A stretch of 64,000 nucleotides of DNA from Bryobacteraceae bacterium (lineage in GTDB: Bacteria > Acidobacteriota > Terriglobia > Bryobacterales > Bryobacteraceae): the NCBI GenBank assembly GCA_019187195.1, contig JABAQT010000043.1, forward strand, positions 43,901 through 107,900, in the 5' to 3' direction. This document shows positions 8,655 to 18,243 of this stretch, piece after piece (within the stretch, counting starts at the first letter, position 1; the number at the start of each line of letters is the position of its first letter). The notes below the pieces were generated by a model, which ran no database searches, had not been told where the DNA came from, and worked only from the letters and a program-made list of their open reading frames with translations. The translations under genes were made by a program, and so were the position numbers.

Positions 8655-9940
8655 AGCTCCTTGTCTTGCCGCCAGACGAAACGGCCGTTGACGATGGTGG
8701 CGGCAGGTCCGCCGCGGAAGGCGCGCCCATGGAATGGAGAGTTCCGGCTCTTGGAAAAAGAGCGGTTTACGTCGTAGGTCCAGGGACGATCGAGGTCAAA
8801 GATGGTGATGTCGGCGGGGGCTCCCCTGGCAAGAGTGCCCCTTCGCAGACGCAGGATGCCGGCCGGCGCCGTGGTGAACTTCTCGACCAGTTTGCCGAGA
8901 GGCAGCCTGCCGGTATGAACGAATGTCTCGAGAGCGAGCGCGATGGCGGTTTCAAGTCCGAGAATGCCGAAGGGGCAGCGCTCGAACTCCTGCATTTTTT
9001 CGCTCCCCGGGTGTGGCGCGTGATCGGTGGCGATGGCGTCGATGGCTCCCGAGAGCACGCCGTCGATGGCCGCCCCGACGTCGCCGCGGCCGCGCAGCGG
9101 CGGTTTCATCTTGAAGTTGCTGTCGTAGGGCGCCATGTCTTCGTCGGAAAGCGCGAAGTGATGCGGGCACACTTCCGAGGTAACAGGCAGCCCGAGGGCT
9201 TTTGCCTGTCTCACCATGGCAATCGAATGGCGGGAGGAGATATGGGCGACGTGGAAACGCGCTCCCGTCGCTTCCGCCAGCAGGATGTCCCGCGCCACCA
9301 TGATGTCCTCCGAGCAGGCGGGAATGCCTCGCAGCCCGAGTTTGAGCGATATGAGGCCCTCATGCATGTCGCCGCCCGCGCTCAGATTAAGATCCTCGCA
9401 GTGGTCGATCACCGGAAGATCGAAGGAGTGGGCCATTTCCATGCCGCGACGCATCACGCGGGCATTCATTACCGGGCGTCCGTCATCGGAAATGGCGACA
9501 ATGCCGGCGCGTTTCATCGAGCCGATCGAGGCCAGTTCCTCGCCGGCGCTCTTCTTCGTAATGGCTCCGATGGGATAGACGTTCACCACCGCGTTCTGCT
9601 TCGCGCGTTCCACGATGTAGCTGGTGACCGTGACACTGTCATTCACCGGCTGGGTGTTCGGCATGCAGCAGATGGAAGTGAAGCCGCCGGCGGCGGCGGC
9701 GCGGGAGCCGCTTTCGATTGTCTCGGAATGCTCGAATCCGGGTTCGCGCAAATGGACATGCATGTCGATGAAGCCGGGGGCCACCACCATTCCGGCGGCG
9801 TCGAACACCTCGGCTCCGACGGCATCCGGGCGCGGCCCATAACCGGCGATGATTCCGTCCTCGACCAGCAGGTCGGCAATTGCGTCGTAGCCGGCGGCCG
9901 GGTCCACAATGCGTCCGTTTCTGATGAGCAGCTTCGCCAT
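8651..9940 (-). CDS. pyrC: Dihydroorotase
   Basis: The 429-residue amidohydrolase is a class I dihydroorotase. It interconverts carbamoyl-aspartate and dihydroorotate, the third step of UMP synthesis. The metal-site HxH is in DMHVHLREPGFEHSETIESG near residue 60. Family motifs MPNTQPVND and ATDHAPH (metal-ligand Asp and substrate-proximal residues) are intact, so it should be active. It starts 4 bp after the pyrB stop and overlaps the UPF0182 gene by 4 bp downstream. Gene order pyrR-pyrB-pyrC is a known bacterial arrangement. Confidence 0.96.
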   Translation of the reverse strand: MAKLLIRNGRIVDPAAGYDAIADLLVEDGIIAGYGPRPDAVGAEVFDAAGMVVAPGFIDMHVHLREPGFEHSETIESGSRAAAAGGFTSICCMPNTQPVNDSVTVTSYIVERAKQNAVVNVYPIGAITKKSAGEELASIGSMKRAGIVAISDDGRPVMNARVMRRGMEMAHSFDLPVIDHCEDLNLSAGGDMHEGLISLKLGLRGIPACSEDIMVARDILLAEATGARFHVAHISSRHSIAMVRQAKALGLPVTSEVCPHHFALSDEDMAPYDSNFKMKPPLRGRGDVGAAIDGVLSGAIDAIATDHAPHPGSEKMQEFERCPFGILGLETAIALALETFVHTGRLPLGKLVEKFTTAPAGILRLRRGTLARGAPADITIFDLDRPWTYDVNRSFSKSRNSPFHGRAFRGGPAATIVNGRFVWRQDKEL

Positions 9941-9944
9941 GAGC

Positions 9945-10853
9945 TTACTTCATGATCCTTTCGAGCACGGCCATCCGCACCGCAATCCCGTTCTCCACCT
10001 GGTTGAGGATGACCGATCGCTGCGAATCGGCGACATCGGAGGCGATCTCCCGTCCGCGGTTGATGGGGCCGGGGTGCATGACCAGCACATCGGGTTTCGC
10101 CAGGTGAAGGTGTTCCACCTGCAATCCGTAGAACGGGTAGTATTCACTGGCCGGGAACGGCGACTCGTTCTGCCGCTCGAGCTGCACGCGTAACATCATA
10201 ATGACGTCGGCGTCCTCGATCGCTTCGCGCATGTTGTACATAATGCGTACTCCCGGGGCGAGGTGATCCATCCTCGGCGGCAGCAGCGAAGCGGGGCCAC
10301 AGAGCACGATGCCCGCGCCGAACTTCGAGAGCAGGTGGATGTTCGACCGCGCCACGCGGCTGTGCACAATGTCGCCGATGATCGCCACCCGCAGGCCCTC
10401 GAGCGACTGGCGGTGGTCCAGAATGGTGAGCGCGTCGAGTAGAGCCTGCGTGGGGTGCTCATGGGTTCCGTCACCGGCATTGATGATGGGAGCCGGAAGA
10501 TGGCGCGAAAGAAAATGAGGGGCGCCGGAGGCGGCGTGGCGCATGACAATGGCATCCGGCTTCATCGCCGCCAGCGTGTTCAGCGTATCCACCAGCGACT
10601 CGCCTTTCGCCACGCTCGAACCCGAGGCGGTAATCGACACGGCGTCGGCTCCCAGACGCTTGGCGGCGATCTCGAAGCTCGTTCTGGTTCGTGTTGAAGC
10701 CTCGAAGAAGAGGTTGACGATCATTCGCCCGCGCAGCAGATCCAGGCGTTTGTTGCTGCGGTTCTGCAGCGGCTGAAAATCCTTTGCCCGCGCCAGAATC
10801 TGCTCGATTTCGGCGCGTTCGAGATCCTCGATTCCAAGTAGTCCTTTTGCCAT
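9945..10853 (-). CDS. pyrB: Aspartate carbamoyltransferase catalytic subunit
   Basis: The 302-residue protein condenses carbamoyl phosphate with aspartate. The carbamoyl-phosphate motif [12 protein letters not shown] is near residue 52, [12 protein letters not shown] is intact, and [12 protein letters not shown] near the C-terminus is the aspartate-binding region. Its length is normal for a catalytic chain, and no pyrI regulatory subunit gene is adjacent, consistent with control through PyrR instead. It starts 1 bp after the pyrR stop. Confidence 0.96.
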   Translation of the reverse strand: MAKGLLGIEDLERAEIEQILARAKDFQPLQNRSNKRLDLLRGRMIVNLFFEASTRTRTSFEIAAKRLGADAVSITASGSSVAKGESLVDTLNTLAAMKPDAIVMRHAASGAPHFLSRHLPAPIINAGDGTHEHPTQALLDALTILDHRQSLEGLRVAIIGDIVHSRVARSNIHLLSKFGAGIVLCGPASLLPPRMDHLAPGVRIMYNMREAIEDADVIMMLRVQLERQNESPFPASEYYPFYGLQVEHLHLAKPDVLVMHPGPINRGREIASDVADSQRSVILNQVENGIAVRMAVLERIMK

Positions 10854-10854
10854 C

Positions 10855-11406
10855 TCAATCCACGCGCTCGACGAGCAACACCTTCTCCACGCCGTCCACT
10901 TCGTTGAATTTCACTTCGATGATCTCCTTCGACGAAGTCTGCACCATGCGGCCGATGTAGCGCGCTTCGATGGGCAGTTCGCGGTGGCCGCGGTCGATCA
11001 GCACAAGCAACTGCACGCGCGCCGGGCGGCCCTGGTCAAACAACGCGTCGAGGGCGGCGCGGATGGTGCGGCCCGTGTAGAGGACGTCGTCCATCAGGAC
11101 GACATCCATTCCCGTCACCGGAAACTGGATATCCGTGTTGTTCACCACCGGTTGCTGGCCCACGGTGGAAAGGTCATCACGATAAAGATTGATGTCCAGA
11201 ATGCCCACGGGGATTTTCCGGCCCTCGATCGCTTCGATTTTCGCCGCCAGCCGCCGCGCCATGGGAACGCCGCGGCGGCGGATGCCAATGAACGCCAGTT
11301 TGTCGAGATCCTCGGTCTTCTCGAGGACTTCATGAGCCAGCCGGACCAGGGTCCGGTCGATCTCGGAAACGCTCATCAGTTGGGCTTTTTCACGGATGGC
11401 CGCCAT
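10855..11406 (-). CDS. pyrR: Bifunctional pyrimidine regulator / uracil phosphoribosyltransferase
   Basis: The 183-residue protein belongs to the PyrR family. The PRPP motif [20 protein letters not shown] is intact, and the N-terminus [12 protein letters not shown] matches family members. For that reason I use the ATG at 11406 rather than an in-frame ATG at 11433. PyrR senses UMP/UTP and regulates pyr mRNA in other bacteria, and can convert uracil to UMP. I looked for the usual PyrR-binding anti-antiterminator in the 64 bp upstream and did not see it, so the regulatory mechanism here is open. It heads pyrR-pyrB-pyrC-UPF0182. Confidence 0.94.
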   Translation of the reverse strand: MAAIREKAQLMSVSEIDRTLVRLAHEVLEKTEDLDKLAFIGIRRRGVPMARRLAAKIEAIEGRKIPVGILDINLYRDDLSTVGQQPVVNNTDIQFPVTGMDVVLMDDVLYTGRTIRAALDALFDQGRPARVQLLVLIDRGHRELPIEARYIGRMVQTSSKEIIEVKFNEVDGVEKVLLVERVD

Positions 11407-11470
11407 AAGTGTATGAAGCGACCAGAGTAACATACGGGTGACGCCCGGGAGGATGAACGGGGCGGCCGCT

Positions 11471-12292
11471 TCAGACCTTCTGCACCCGCCGCATGGTGTA
11501 GATTTCCGGATGGACGCGCCCGGTTTCGAGCCTTCTCCAGTCGTCGTTGACGTGGATCACCTTGCCGCTGACATGGTTGGACCGCTCCGATGCCAGGAAC
11601 ATCGCCAGCCTGATCTGCTTTTCCGGCGCCACGCCGCCAGTGATGCGGACTTTCTCCGCCTCCTGCTGTTCCTTCCATCCGGCGCGTTCTCCCGCCCGCA
11701 GGATTTCGTCGGTCATGGCCGTATAGGTGCCTCCAGGGGACAGGCAGTTCACCTGGATGTTGTGTTCGCGCACCTCCTCGGCCAGGCACTCGACGAAGCG
11801 CACGATGGCGGCTTTCGAGGCCGCATAGGCGGAAAAGTTGGGACGCGCCGACAAAGCCCCGCCGCCGCCGAGGATAATGATCTTTCCGCGGCGCTTCTCG
11901 ATCATGTGGGGCAACACGGCCCGGCTCAGGTGCATCGCTCCGAAAAGGTTGGTCTGCACCGTTTCTTCCCAGGCTTTCGGATTGCAGTCGGCCAGCGGTC
12001 CGATGGGACCCTGAATAGCCGCGGCGCAAACGGCAACGTGGACTTCGCCGAAGTGGGCGCGGGCACGGTCGACGGCCGCGTGCACCTGCTCGTAGTCCCG
12101 GATGTCGGCGCGAATGCGCAGCGCGGTCCCGCCGGCGTGCTCGATCTCGAGTTGCGCCAGATCGAGCTCCGTCTTGCCGCGGGCCAGCAGCGTCACCCTC
12201 GCACCGGCTCCGGCGAACCCGATAGCCAGCCTCTTGCCAATACCTCGTCCGGCTCCAGCGATGAACACACTACGATCGAACAGGGAACGCAC
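11471..12292 (-). CDS. Short-chain dehydrogenase/reductase
   Basis: A 273-residue classical SDR with a GTG start and an upstream GGAGG. The dinucleotide motif is AGAGRGIG (near residue 13, TG replaced by AG) and the catalytic YxxxK is intact as YAASK. The serine expected about 13 residues before the tyrosine appears to be glycine (ILGGGGALS), which would weaken normal SDR catalysis. The C-terminus ends with an unusual basic tail (ETGRVHPEIYTMRRVQKV). The substrate is unknown. It lies 64 bp upstream of pyrR on the same strand and could share a transcript with it. Confidence 0.88.
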   Translation of the reverse strand: MRSLFDRSVFIAGAGRGIGKRLAIGFAGAGARVTLLARGKTELDLAQLEIEHAGGTALRIRADIRDYEQVHAAVDRARAHFGEVHVAVCAAAIQGPIGPLADCNPKAWEETVQTNLFGAMHLSRAVLPHMIEKRRGKIIILGGGGALSARPNFSAYAASKAAIVRFVECLAEEVREHNIQVNCLSPGGTYTAMTDEILRAGERAGWKEQQEAEKVRITGGVAPEKQIRLAMFLASERSNHVSGKVIHVNDDWRRLETGRVHPEIYTMRRVQKV

Positions 12293-12369
12293 CTCGAATG
12301 GCCTCCAGTTAAAGGTAGTTCAGAAGAACGGCTGGAAGTCAAGCGAGCGGCCGGGCGCGCGGGCCGTCC

Positions 12370-13401
12370 TTACGCGGACTTGTCCTTCCCGAAACACGCC
12401 TCGATGCGCGCGTTGAGACTCTCGGGCCCCTCATTGGTCCGGTTTTCCGCCAGCGCCATGGATGCCCCTATGTCGATGAGAAACTCCTCGCCTTGAACGG
12501 AAATGGAATAAGTGGCGCACATCTGGGAATGAATCTGGCGAGAACGGGCCATGGCGTCCGTGAGGGCGCAATCGAGCAGCGCCACGAACTGGTCTCCATG
12601 CCAGCGGCAGGCAATGTCCGTGACGCGGATACAGTTCGATAACCGGGCGGCGAATTCGCGCAGCACCATGTCGCCCGCCTCCTGTCCGAAGCGTTCATTG
12701 ACCGTGCTGAAGTTGTTGATGTCCAACATGATCAACGAGAACAGCCGTCGCCGCCGGATACGGGCGGCGATCTGCCGTTCCAGGTTGCGCCGGTTGCACA
12801 GTCCGGTCAGGGCATCGAGGCAGACGAGGCCTTCGGCCGCCTCGAGGCGGCGGCGCGTGGCCGTCAATTCGGACTCCAGGCGTTCCACCAGTGCCGATTC
12901 TTTTTGGGCGATCGCTTCGATCGTCTGCCGCATTTCCTTCACCTGGCTTCTCAACTGGCGGCGGACTTCGCCCAAGTCGGACCCGGCGGCGATATGCTCG
13001 ATCCGGCCCGTGAACTGGAGAACTTCCCTGGAACTTTCGCTCCTATGACGGATGAAGGACCGCGTGGCCACCGCCAGCAGATCCACCAGTTCGCGCAGGT
13101 CGTCCTCTTTTCCCTGGAAATCCTGAAAAGCCTCCTCGCCAAACCTTGTAAGTTCCTCGCGCAGTCTGGCCAGGGAGGCCGTCAGGTTCGAGCGGCCACT
13201 CTCCGTACCGAGGGCGGCTTCGAGTTCGAGCAAGCTGGCGGAGTGATTGTTGGCGAGCGGAGGACAGGCTCGAAGAGCGTTGTCGCGCACGGCCTGGATG
13301 GCGGAACGATAGCACGTTACAGCCTCCTCGAGTTGCCGGTCCTGCTCCTCGCGCCGGTGCCGGAGAGCATCGAGTTCGATCGATCGCTTCAGTGAGAACA
13401 T
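12370..13401 (-). CDS. GGDEF-domain protein with degenerate active site
   Basis: The 343-residue protein has a long helical, probably coiled-coil N-terminus (about residues 5-190) followed by a GGDEF domain opening with LDALTGLCNRRNLE. The first metal aspartate is present in MLDINNF (Asp227). The signature loop reads HGDQF (residues 268-272) instead of GG(D/E)EF, so both the first Gly and the Glu are changed. Diguanylate cyclase activity is therefore doubtful; it may bind GTP or c-di-GMP or act as a scaffold. There is no membrane segment. The PilZ protein at 35572 is the only other c-di-GMP-related gene in the window. Confidence 0.9.
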   Translation of the reverse strand: MFSLKRSIELDALRHRREEQDRQLEEAVTCYRSAIQAVRDNALRACPPLANNHSASLLELEAALGTESGRSNLTASLARLREELTRFGEEAFQDFQGKEDDLRELVDLLAVATRSFIRHRSESSREVLQFTGRIEHIAAGSDLGEVRRQLRSQVKEMRQTIEAIAQKESALVERLESELTATRRRLEAAEGLVCLDALTGLCNRRNLERQIAARIRRRRLFSLIMLDINNFSTVNERFGQEAGDMVLREFAARLSNCIRVTDIACRWHGDQFVALLDCALTDAMARSRQIHSQMCATYSISVQGEEFLIDIGASMALAENRTNEGPESLNARIEACFGKDKSA

Positions 13402-13502
13402 CCGCCCCTCTGTCTCTCATCGGCGCGAAGAAATCTTGTTTGAGAAACGCACCGTTGCCGCCGCGCGTGCCGCCACGTGCTTCGGCCAAACGTGGGATAC
13501 GG

Positions 13503-13508
13503 TATAAT
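13503..13508 (+). promoter_or_regulatory. Consensus -10 element of infA
   Basis: A perfect TATAAT lies 13 nt before the infA ATG. A start point about 7 nt downstream would give a leader of only 6-8 nt, just enough to hold the GAGGAAA Shine-Dalgarno. No good -35 is visible at 16-18 bp. Confidence 0.55.
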
Positions 13509-13521
13509 TCAACCGAGGAAA

Positions 13522-13740
13522 ATGAGCAAAGAAGACAGTATTGAAGTGACCGGAACCGTCGTCGAAAAATTCCCCAGCGGTTTGTTCAGCGTCCAATTGG
13601 ATCAGGAGCGCACCGTGCTTGCGCACCTGGCGGGAAAACTTCGGCGGAACCGCATTCGTGTGCTCGCCGGCGACCGGGTCACCATCGAGATGTCGCCCTA
13701 TGATTTGACCAAGGGCCGCATTACCTACCGCCACAAGTAA
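13522..13740 (+). CDS. infA: Translation initiation factor IF-1
   Basis: The 72-residue S1/OB-fold protein starts [20 protein letters not shown] and ends [15 protein letters not shown], matching bacterial IF-1 along its full length. It binds the ribosomal A site during initiation. An upstream in-frame ATG at 13477 is rejected because family members begin at MSKED and because GAGGAAA lies directly before 13522. It stands alone here, not in the ribosomal-protein operon where infA is often found. A perfect TATAAT sits just upstream. Confidence 0.97.
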   Translation: MSKEDSIEVTGTVVEKFPSGLFSVQLDQERTVLAHLAGKLRRNRIRVLAGDRVTIEMSPYDLTKGRITYRHK

Positions 13741-13807
13741 TTCCTGCTTCATCCCCTTCCCGATCCCAGTCACCAGCAATCAATTTTCTTTTTCCGGGCA
13801 CACAAGT

Positions 13808-13832
13808 CTCTGAAAATTCTATTGTTTCAGAG
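13808..13832. terminator. Candidate hairpin downstream of infA
   Basis: A perfect 8-bp inverted repeat (CTCTGAAA / TTTCAGAG) with a 9-nt loop lies 67 bp after infA and 100 bp before the AAA+ gene. It is AT-richer than other candidates and has no trailing U-tract. It could instead be a protein-binding site. Confidence 0.35.
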
Positions 13833-13931
13833 GGTTAAGTTCCAATCCGCTCCCGGGAAGAGAAACCTCCGGCGGGCTAATCGTCTCCATTCGGCTTATA
13901 TACTCGGGGCACGAAAGGAAATGTCCGCACA

Positions 13932-14981
13932 ATGAAAACTTCGACAAGCACACGGTTCAGAAGACCGGCGGGCGAGACAGCGGATCTGCTGGTGTCGCTT
14001 AGCGAGCGCGTGGTGGGCCAGATGCCCGCGCTGGAAGCGATTGTGCCGTATGTTCACTTGTACCAGGCCGGCCTCGCTCCCGAGAACCGTCCTGTCGGGG
14101 TGTTTCTTCTGCTGGGCCCCACCGGGGCTGGAAAAACCCGCACCGTGGAAGCGCTGGCGGAAGCCGTCCACGGCAGCGAGCGCAACCTGCTGCGCGTCGA
14201 TTGCGGAGAATTTCAAATGGAACACGAGGTGGCGAAGCTCATCGGGGCTCCTCCCGGGTATCTCGGGCATCGCGAAACCACACCCATGCTGACGCAGCAG
14301 AAGCTGAACGCCTGCACGAGCGAGCGCTCGAACCTTTCGATTGTTCTCTTCGACGAAATCGAAAAGGCGGCTCCCTCGCTCAACCGCCTTCTGCTCGGCG
14401 TGCTCGACAAAGCCGTCCTGCGGCTCGGGGACAACACCACCGTCAACTTCGAGCGCAGCATCATCTTCCTCACCAGCAATCTCGGATCGCGCGGCATGAG
14501 CCGCCAGATGAAACCGGAGTTCGGGTTCGAGGCGCTTACGGGAGCCCGGCGGGCGAGCCCGCGCCATAAGCTCCACGGCATTGCCATGAACGCGGTAAAG
14601 AAGAAATTCACGCCGGAATTCATCAACCGCATCGATGTGATCAGCACGTATTATCCGCTCGAACGCGCTTCGCTCGAGAAAATACTCCAACACCAGTTGG
14701 ACGATTTCCAGCGGCATATCGCGCAACGGCTCGGACAGCGAGCGTTCGCCGTGGAACTCTCGCGCAAGGCGCGGCAATTCCTGCTGGACAGGGGCGTCAG
14801 CGACGAATACGGCGCCCGGGAGCTGAAACGCACCGTGCACCGCTTCCTGATTCAGCCCGTGGCGTCGATGGTCGCCAGGGGGCAGGTGGAACCCATGGGC
14901 GCCGTCTACGCGGATTACAGGAGCGGTGACAGGGAACTGGTATTCGCGGCTTCGACCGCGGAGGATCCGCTCGCGGCGTGA
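13932..14981 (+). CDS. Stand-alone AAA+ ATPase resembling the ClpB/ClpA second domain
   Basis: The 349-residue protein covers just one Clp/Hsp100-type AAA+ module plus the C-terminal small domain. It has Walker A GPTGAGKT (62-69), a pore-loop-like GYLG after GAPP, Walker B IVLFDEIEKA, sensor 1 in FLTSNLGS and sensor 2 in YGARELKR. The usual ClpA/B N-domain, first AAA+ ring and middle domain are absent, as is a ClpP-binding loop I can recognise. It may be a small unfoldase or an adaptor-driven ATPase; the partner is unknown. It is monocistronic. Confidence 0.85.
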   Translation: MKTSTSTRFRRPAGETADLLVSLSERVVGQMPALEAIVPYVHLYQAGLAPENRPVGVFLLLGPTGAGKTRTVEALAEAVHGSERNLLRVDCGEFQMEHEVAKLIGAPPGYLGHRETTPMLTQQKLNACTSERSNLSIVLFDEIEKAAPSLNRLLLGVLDKAVLRLGDNTTVNFERSIIFLTSNLGSRGMSRQMKPEFGFEALTGARRASPRHKLHGIAMNAVKKKFTPEFINRIDVISTYYPLERASLEKILQHQLDDFQRHIAQRLGQRAFAVELSRKARQFLLDRGVSDEYGARELKRTVHRFLIQPVASMVARGQVEPMGAVYADYRSGDRELVFAASTAEDPLAA

Positions 14982-15016
14982 GGCGTGTTAGCGGCGTAAG
15001 GGGCGATCGCCGGCGG

Positions 15017-15385
15017 CTATTGCTTCTTCGCCGGCGGCGCGGGCGGGGGCGGCAACTCGATGTGGGCGCTGCCGCGGTGGCAGGTCCAGCAGGTGATCTT
15101 AGACGCCACCTCTTCCGGCATCCCCTCGGTCTTCCTGAGATTCATCACCATGGTGAACATATGGCGGGCCACGATCTTTTCGTGCTTGTCGTCCTTGTCC
15201 ATTTCGCGTGGAACATGGCAGAAGCTACACTGCACGCCCAGACCCTGGCTGGCGGCCCGCATCGCCTTCATGAGGTCGTCGTGCGAGATGTCTTTGGGGA
15301 GCACCTGTAGATTCTTCGGCGCCGGCGGCCCCTGGGCCTGCAACAGCATGCCTGCCCAGAAGGCGGCTGCGATGAGGATTTTCAT
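15017..15385 (-). CDS. Small di-heme c-type cytochrome, reaction-centre-cytochrome-like
   Basis: The 122-residue protein has a signal peptide (MKILIAAAFWAGMLLQAQ) and two heme-attachment motifs, CSFCH and CWTCH. The NLQVLPKDIS segment before the first heme resembles the photosynthetic reaction-centre cytochrome c subunit family, which is abundant in acidobacteria as short non-photosynthetic members. It probably carries electrons in the periplasm; partners are not encoded nearby. It ends in a Pro-rich tail. A TATCAT hexamer ends 7 nt before the ATG with no Shine-Dalgarno sequence, suggesting a leaderless transcript. It is divergent from uvrA. Confidence 0.88.
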   Translation of the reverse strand: MKILIAAAFWAGMLLQAQGPPAPKNLQVLPKDISHDDLMKAMRAASQGLGVQCSFCHVPREMDKDDKHEKIVARHMFTMVMNLRKTEGMPEEVASKITCWTCHRGSAHIELPPPPAPPAKKQ

Positions 15386-15432
15386 AGGCGCGATGATAGC
15401 ACGGCGGGGTACGCTATCGTGGTGATTGGGGA

Positions 15433-18243
15433 ATGCTCGAAAAGATCACGGTTCACGGCGCGCGGCAGCACAATCTGAGAAACATTGATGTCGAAATCCC
15501 ACGCCAATCGTTCACGGTCATCACCGGCCTGAGCGGATCGGGGAAGAGTTCGCTCGCTTTCGATACGATCTACGCCGAAGGGCAAAGGCGCTATGTCGAG
15601 ACCCTGTCGCCCTACGCGCGCCAGTTTCTGGACCAGATGGAACGTCCGGAGGTGGATTCCATCGACGGTCTCAGCCCGGCGATCTCGATCGAGCAGAAAA
15701 CCACCTCGCGCAGCCCCCGGTCCACGGTCGGCACCATCACCGAAATCCACGACTATCTGCGTGTTCTTTACAGCGCGATCGGAGTTGCATACTGTCCGAA
15801 CTGCAATGTTCCGATCACGCAGCAGAGCACGCAGCAGATACTCGAACACATCGTGACGCTGCGCCAGGACGAGCGCATCATGGTGCTCGCGCCGGTGGTC
15901 CGCGGCCGCAAGGGCGAGTACCGGAAAGACATCGAGAAACTCGCCAAACAGGGCTTTCTGCGCGCGCGGATTGACGGCATTCTGCGGTCCCTGGACGAGG
16001 AGATCATCCTTGACAGGCGGAAGAATCACACCATCGAGGTAGTGGTGGACCGGTTGGTGGTGAAAGAGGGAATCGAAAAGAGACTCGAGGCGAGTGTCGA
16101 GACGGCGTCGAAACTTTCCGGCGGCCTGGTGATTGTGGCCGTCGTCAACGGCGAGGAGCGGCTGTACTCGCGGAAACTGGCCTGCCCGGAGTGCGGCGAG
16201 AGCGTTCCGCAACTCGAACCGCGGTCGTTTTCCTTCAACAGCCCGTATGGAGCCTGCGAAACCTGCCACGGGCTCGGGAGCTTATGGACTTTCGATCCGG
16301 GAAAAGTGATTGCGGATCCGTCGAAGCCGCTGCTCGACGGAGCGCTGAGCGCCGGAGCCGGGTCGAGTCTGATGCTCCACCACCTGACGGACGCCGCCCG
16401 GCGGCTGCGGATCAACATCAAGAAGCCATACGAGGAACTGCCGGAGAAGGCGCGCCGGGTGCTCATGGAGGGCGGCAACGGATTTCCGGGCGTGATCAAT
16501 ATTCTCCAGCAGGTTTACGAAGAAGCCACCAGCGAGGATTACAAACAGTGGCTGCTCGAGCAGATGACGCCAACGGTCTGCCCGCGCTGCCAGGGCGCGC
16601 GTCTCAAGGCGTCCAGCCTATCGGTGCGCGTGAAGGATGTCTCGATCGCCGAATTCAGCCGGTCGCCGGTGGCGCGGCTTCTGCCGCTGATCGATAGCTG
16701 GAAGTTGACCGCGCGCGAACAGCAGATTGCCGGGCGCGTGCGCGAGGAGATCCGGAACCGGCTCCAGTTCCTCTCGGCGGTCGGCCTCGATTACCTCAGC
16801 CTGGACCGCGGCGCGGCCACGCTCTCCGGCGGCGAAGCGCAGCGCATCCGGCTGGCTACCCAGATCGGCAGCCGGCTCCGCGGCGTGCTGTACGTGCTCG
16901 ATGAGCCTTCGATCGGGCTTCATCCGAGAGATAACGAACGTCTGCTTGATACGCTGGCGCGCCTCCGCGACCTTGGGAATACGGTTCTGGTGGTCGAGCA
17001 CGACGCGGAAACCATCGAGCGCGCGGATTATGTCATCGATCTCGGCCCCGGAGCAGGCCGTTTGGGCGGCGAACTCGTCGCTCACGGCACACCCGCCGAC
17101 ATCGAGCGGAATCCGCGCTCGCTCACCGGAGCCTATTTGAGCGGACGGGCGCGCATTGAAGTGCCGGACATCCGCCGCCCGGGCAACGGAACCTCGCTCG
17201 TGATCCACGGCGCGAGGGAGCACAATCTGAAGAACATCGAAGCCGAGTTCCCCCTGGGAACCCTTACCGTGGTTACCGGCGTGTCGGGCAGCGGGAAATC
17301 GACGCTGGTGAACGACATTCTCTATCGCGCCCTGGCGAAGGAGATCTACGGCTCGCGCGCCGAACCCGGCGCTCATGACAGCATCGGAGGGCTCGAACTC
17401 ATAGACAAGGTGGTCGAGATAGACCAGTCCCCGATCGGCCGCACTCCGCGATCGAATCCAGCCACTTATACCGGCGTATTCACTCCCATTCGCGATCTTT
17501 ACGCGATGCTGCCCGAATCCCGCGAACGCGGGTACAAGGCGGGACGCTTCAGCTTCAACGTCAAGGGGGGACGGTGCGAAGCCTGCCAGGGAGACGGGCT
17601 GAAGCGGATCGAGATGAACTTTCTTCCGGACGTGTATGTCACCTGCGACGTCTGCCGCGGGCGGCGCTACAACCAGGAGACGCTCGAGGTGAAGTACAAG
17701 GGGAGGTCGATTTACGACCTGCTCGAATCCACGGTGGCCGAGGCCCTGCCTCCGCTCGAGAACATTCCCATGATCAAGACCAAGCTCGCCACGCTGGTGG
17801 ACGTCGGGCTTGGCTATATCCGCCTCGGGCAGTCTTCCACCACCTTGAGCGGCGGCGAGGCGCAGCGCATCAAACTGGCGCGGGAGTTGAGCAAGCGCCA
17901 GACCGGGAAAACACTGTATATTCTCGATGAGCCCACTACGGGTCTGCACTTTGACGACGTACGGAAGCTTCTCGATGTGCTCCAGCGCCTGGTCGACCTG
18001 GGGAACACCGTGGTGGTGATCGAGCATCAACTGGACGTCATCCGCTCGGCGGATTGGATACTGGATCTCGGTCCCGAGGGCGGCGAGCGCGGCGGGCACA
18101 TCGTCGCGGCCGGACCGCCCGAGTCGATCATGAAGGTAAAACGCAGTCATACCGGCCAGGCGCTGGTCCGTATGGCCGCAAACGGAAGGGAGCCGGATTG
18201 CCTAGCAGATACAGCAAACAGCCGCTCGAGTTCACGGCGCTGA
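15433..18243 (+). CDS. uvrA: Excinuclease ABC subunit A
   Basis: The 936-residue protein is a full-length UvrA, the damage-recognition ATPase of nucleotide excision repair. Two ABC modules are present, with Walker [10 protein letters not shown] (about 31-39) and GVSGSGKST, and two LSGGEAQRI signatures. Zinc-finger cysteines are seen in CPECGE...CETCHG and in CEACQGDG...CDVCRG. The deoxyhypusine-synthase-like gene begins inside its last 46 bp, so downstream genes may be translationally coupled to it. No LexA-type box was identified upstream. Confidence 0.97.
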   Translation: MLEKITVHGARQHNLRNIDVEIPRQSFTVITGLSGSGKSSLAFDTIYAEGQRRYVETLSPYARQFLDQMERPEVDSIDGLSPAISIEQKTTSRSPRSTVGTITEIHDYLRVLYSAIGVAYCPNCNVPITQQSTQQILEHIVTLRQDERIMVLAPVVRGRKGEYRKDIEKLAKQGFLRARIDGILRSLDEEIILDRRKNHTIEVVVDRLVVKEGIEKRLEASVETASKLSGGLVIVAVVNGEERLYSRKLACPECGESVPQLEPRSFSFNSPYGACETCHGLGSLWTFDPGKVIADPSKPLLDGALSAGAGSSLMLHHLTDAARRLRINIKKPYEELPEKARRVLMEGGNGFPGVINILQQVYEEATSEDYKQWLLEQMTPTVCPRCQGARLKASSLSVRVKDVSIAEFSRSPVARLLPLIDSWKLTAREQQIAGRVREEIRNRLQFLSAVGLDYLSLDRGAATLSGGEAQRIRLATQIGSRLRGVLYVLDEPSIGLHPRDNERLLDTLARLRDLGNTVLVVEHDAETIERADYVIDLGPGAGRLGGELVAHGTPADIERNPRSLTGAYLSGRARIEVPDIRRPGNGTSLVIHGAREHNLKNIEAEFPLGTLTVVTGVSGSGKSTLVNDILYRALAKEIYGSRAEPGAHDSIGGLELIDKVVEIDQSPIGRTPRSNPATYTGVFTPIRDLYAMLPESRERGYKAGRFSFNVKGGRCEACQGDGLKRIEMNFLPDVYVTCDVCRGRRYNQETLEVKYKGRSIYDLLESTVAEALPPLENIPMIKTKLATLVDVGLGYIRLGQSSTTLSGGEAQRIKLARELSKRQTGKTLYILDEPTTGLHFDDVRKLLDVLQRLVDLGNTVVVIEHQLDVIRSADWILDLGPEGGERGGHIVAAGPPESIMKVKRSHTGQALVRMAANGREPDCLADTANSRSSSRR
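18184..18192 (+). promoter_or_regulatory. Ribosome binding site that fixes a TTG start
   Basis: GGAAGGGAG lies inside the uvrA 3' end, 5 nt before a TTG at 18198. It decides the start of the downstream gene, whose longer open frame (from 18054) is only uvrA overlap. Confidence 0.6.

Noticed and set aside
6657..8777. A 706-codon plus-strand open frame
   Set aside because: It is antisense to the UPF0182 gene, with composition typical of GC-rich shadow frames and no domain; the minus-strand protein has clear family features.
11407..11470. PyrR-binding attenuator upstream of pyrR
   Set aside because: I searched for the conserved purine-rich anti-antiterminator loop and a terminator hairpin and found neither.
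16618..18150. A 510-codon minus-strand open frame
   Set aside because: It is antisense to uvrA, which has all motifs; the frame is a codon-bias shadow.
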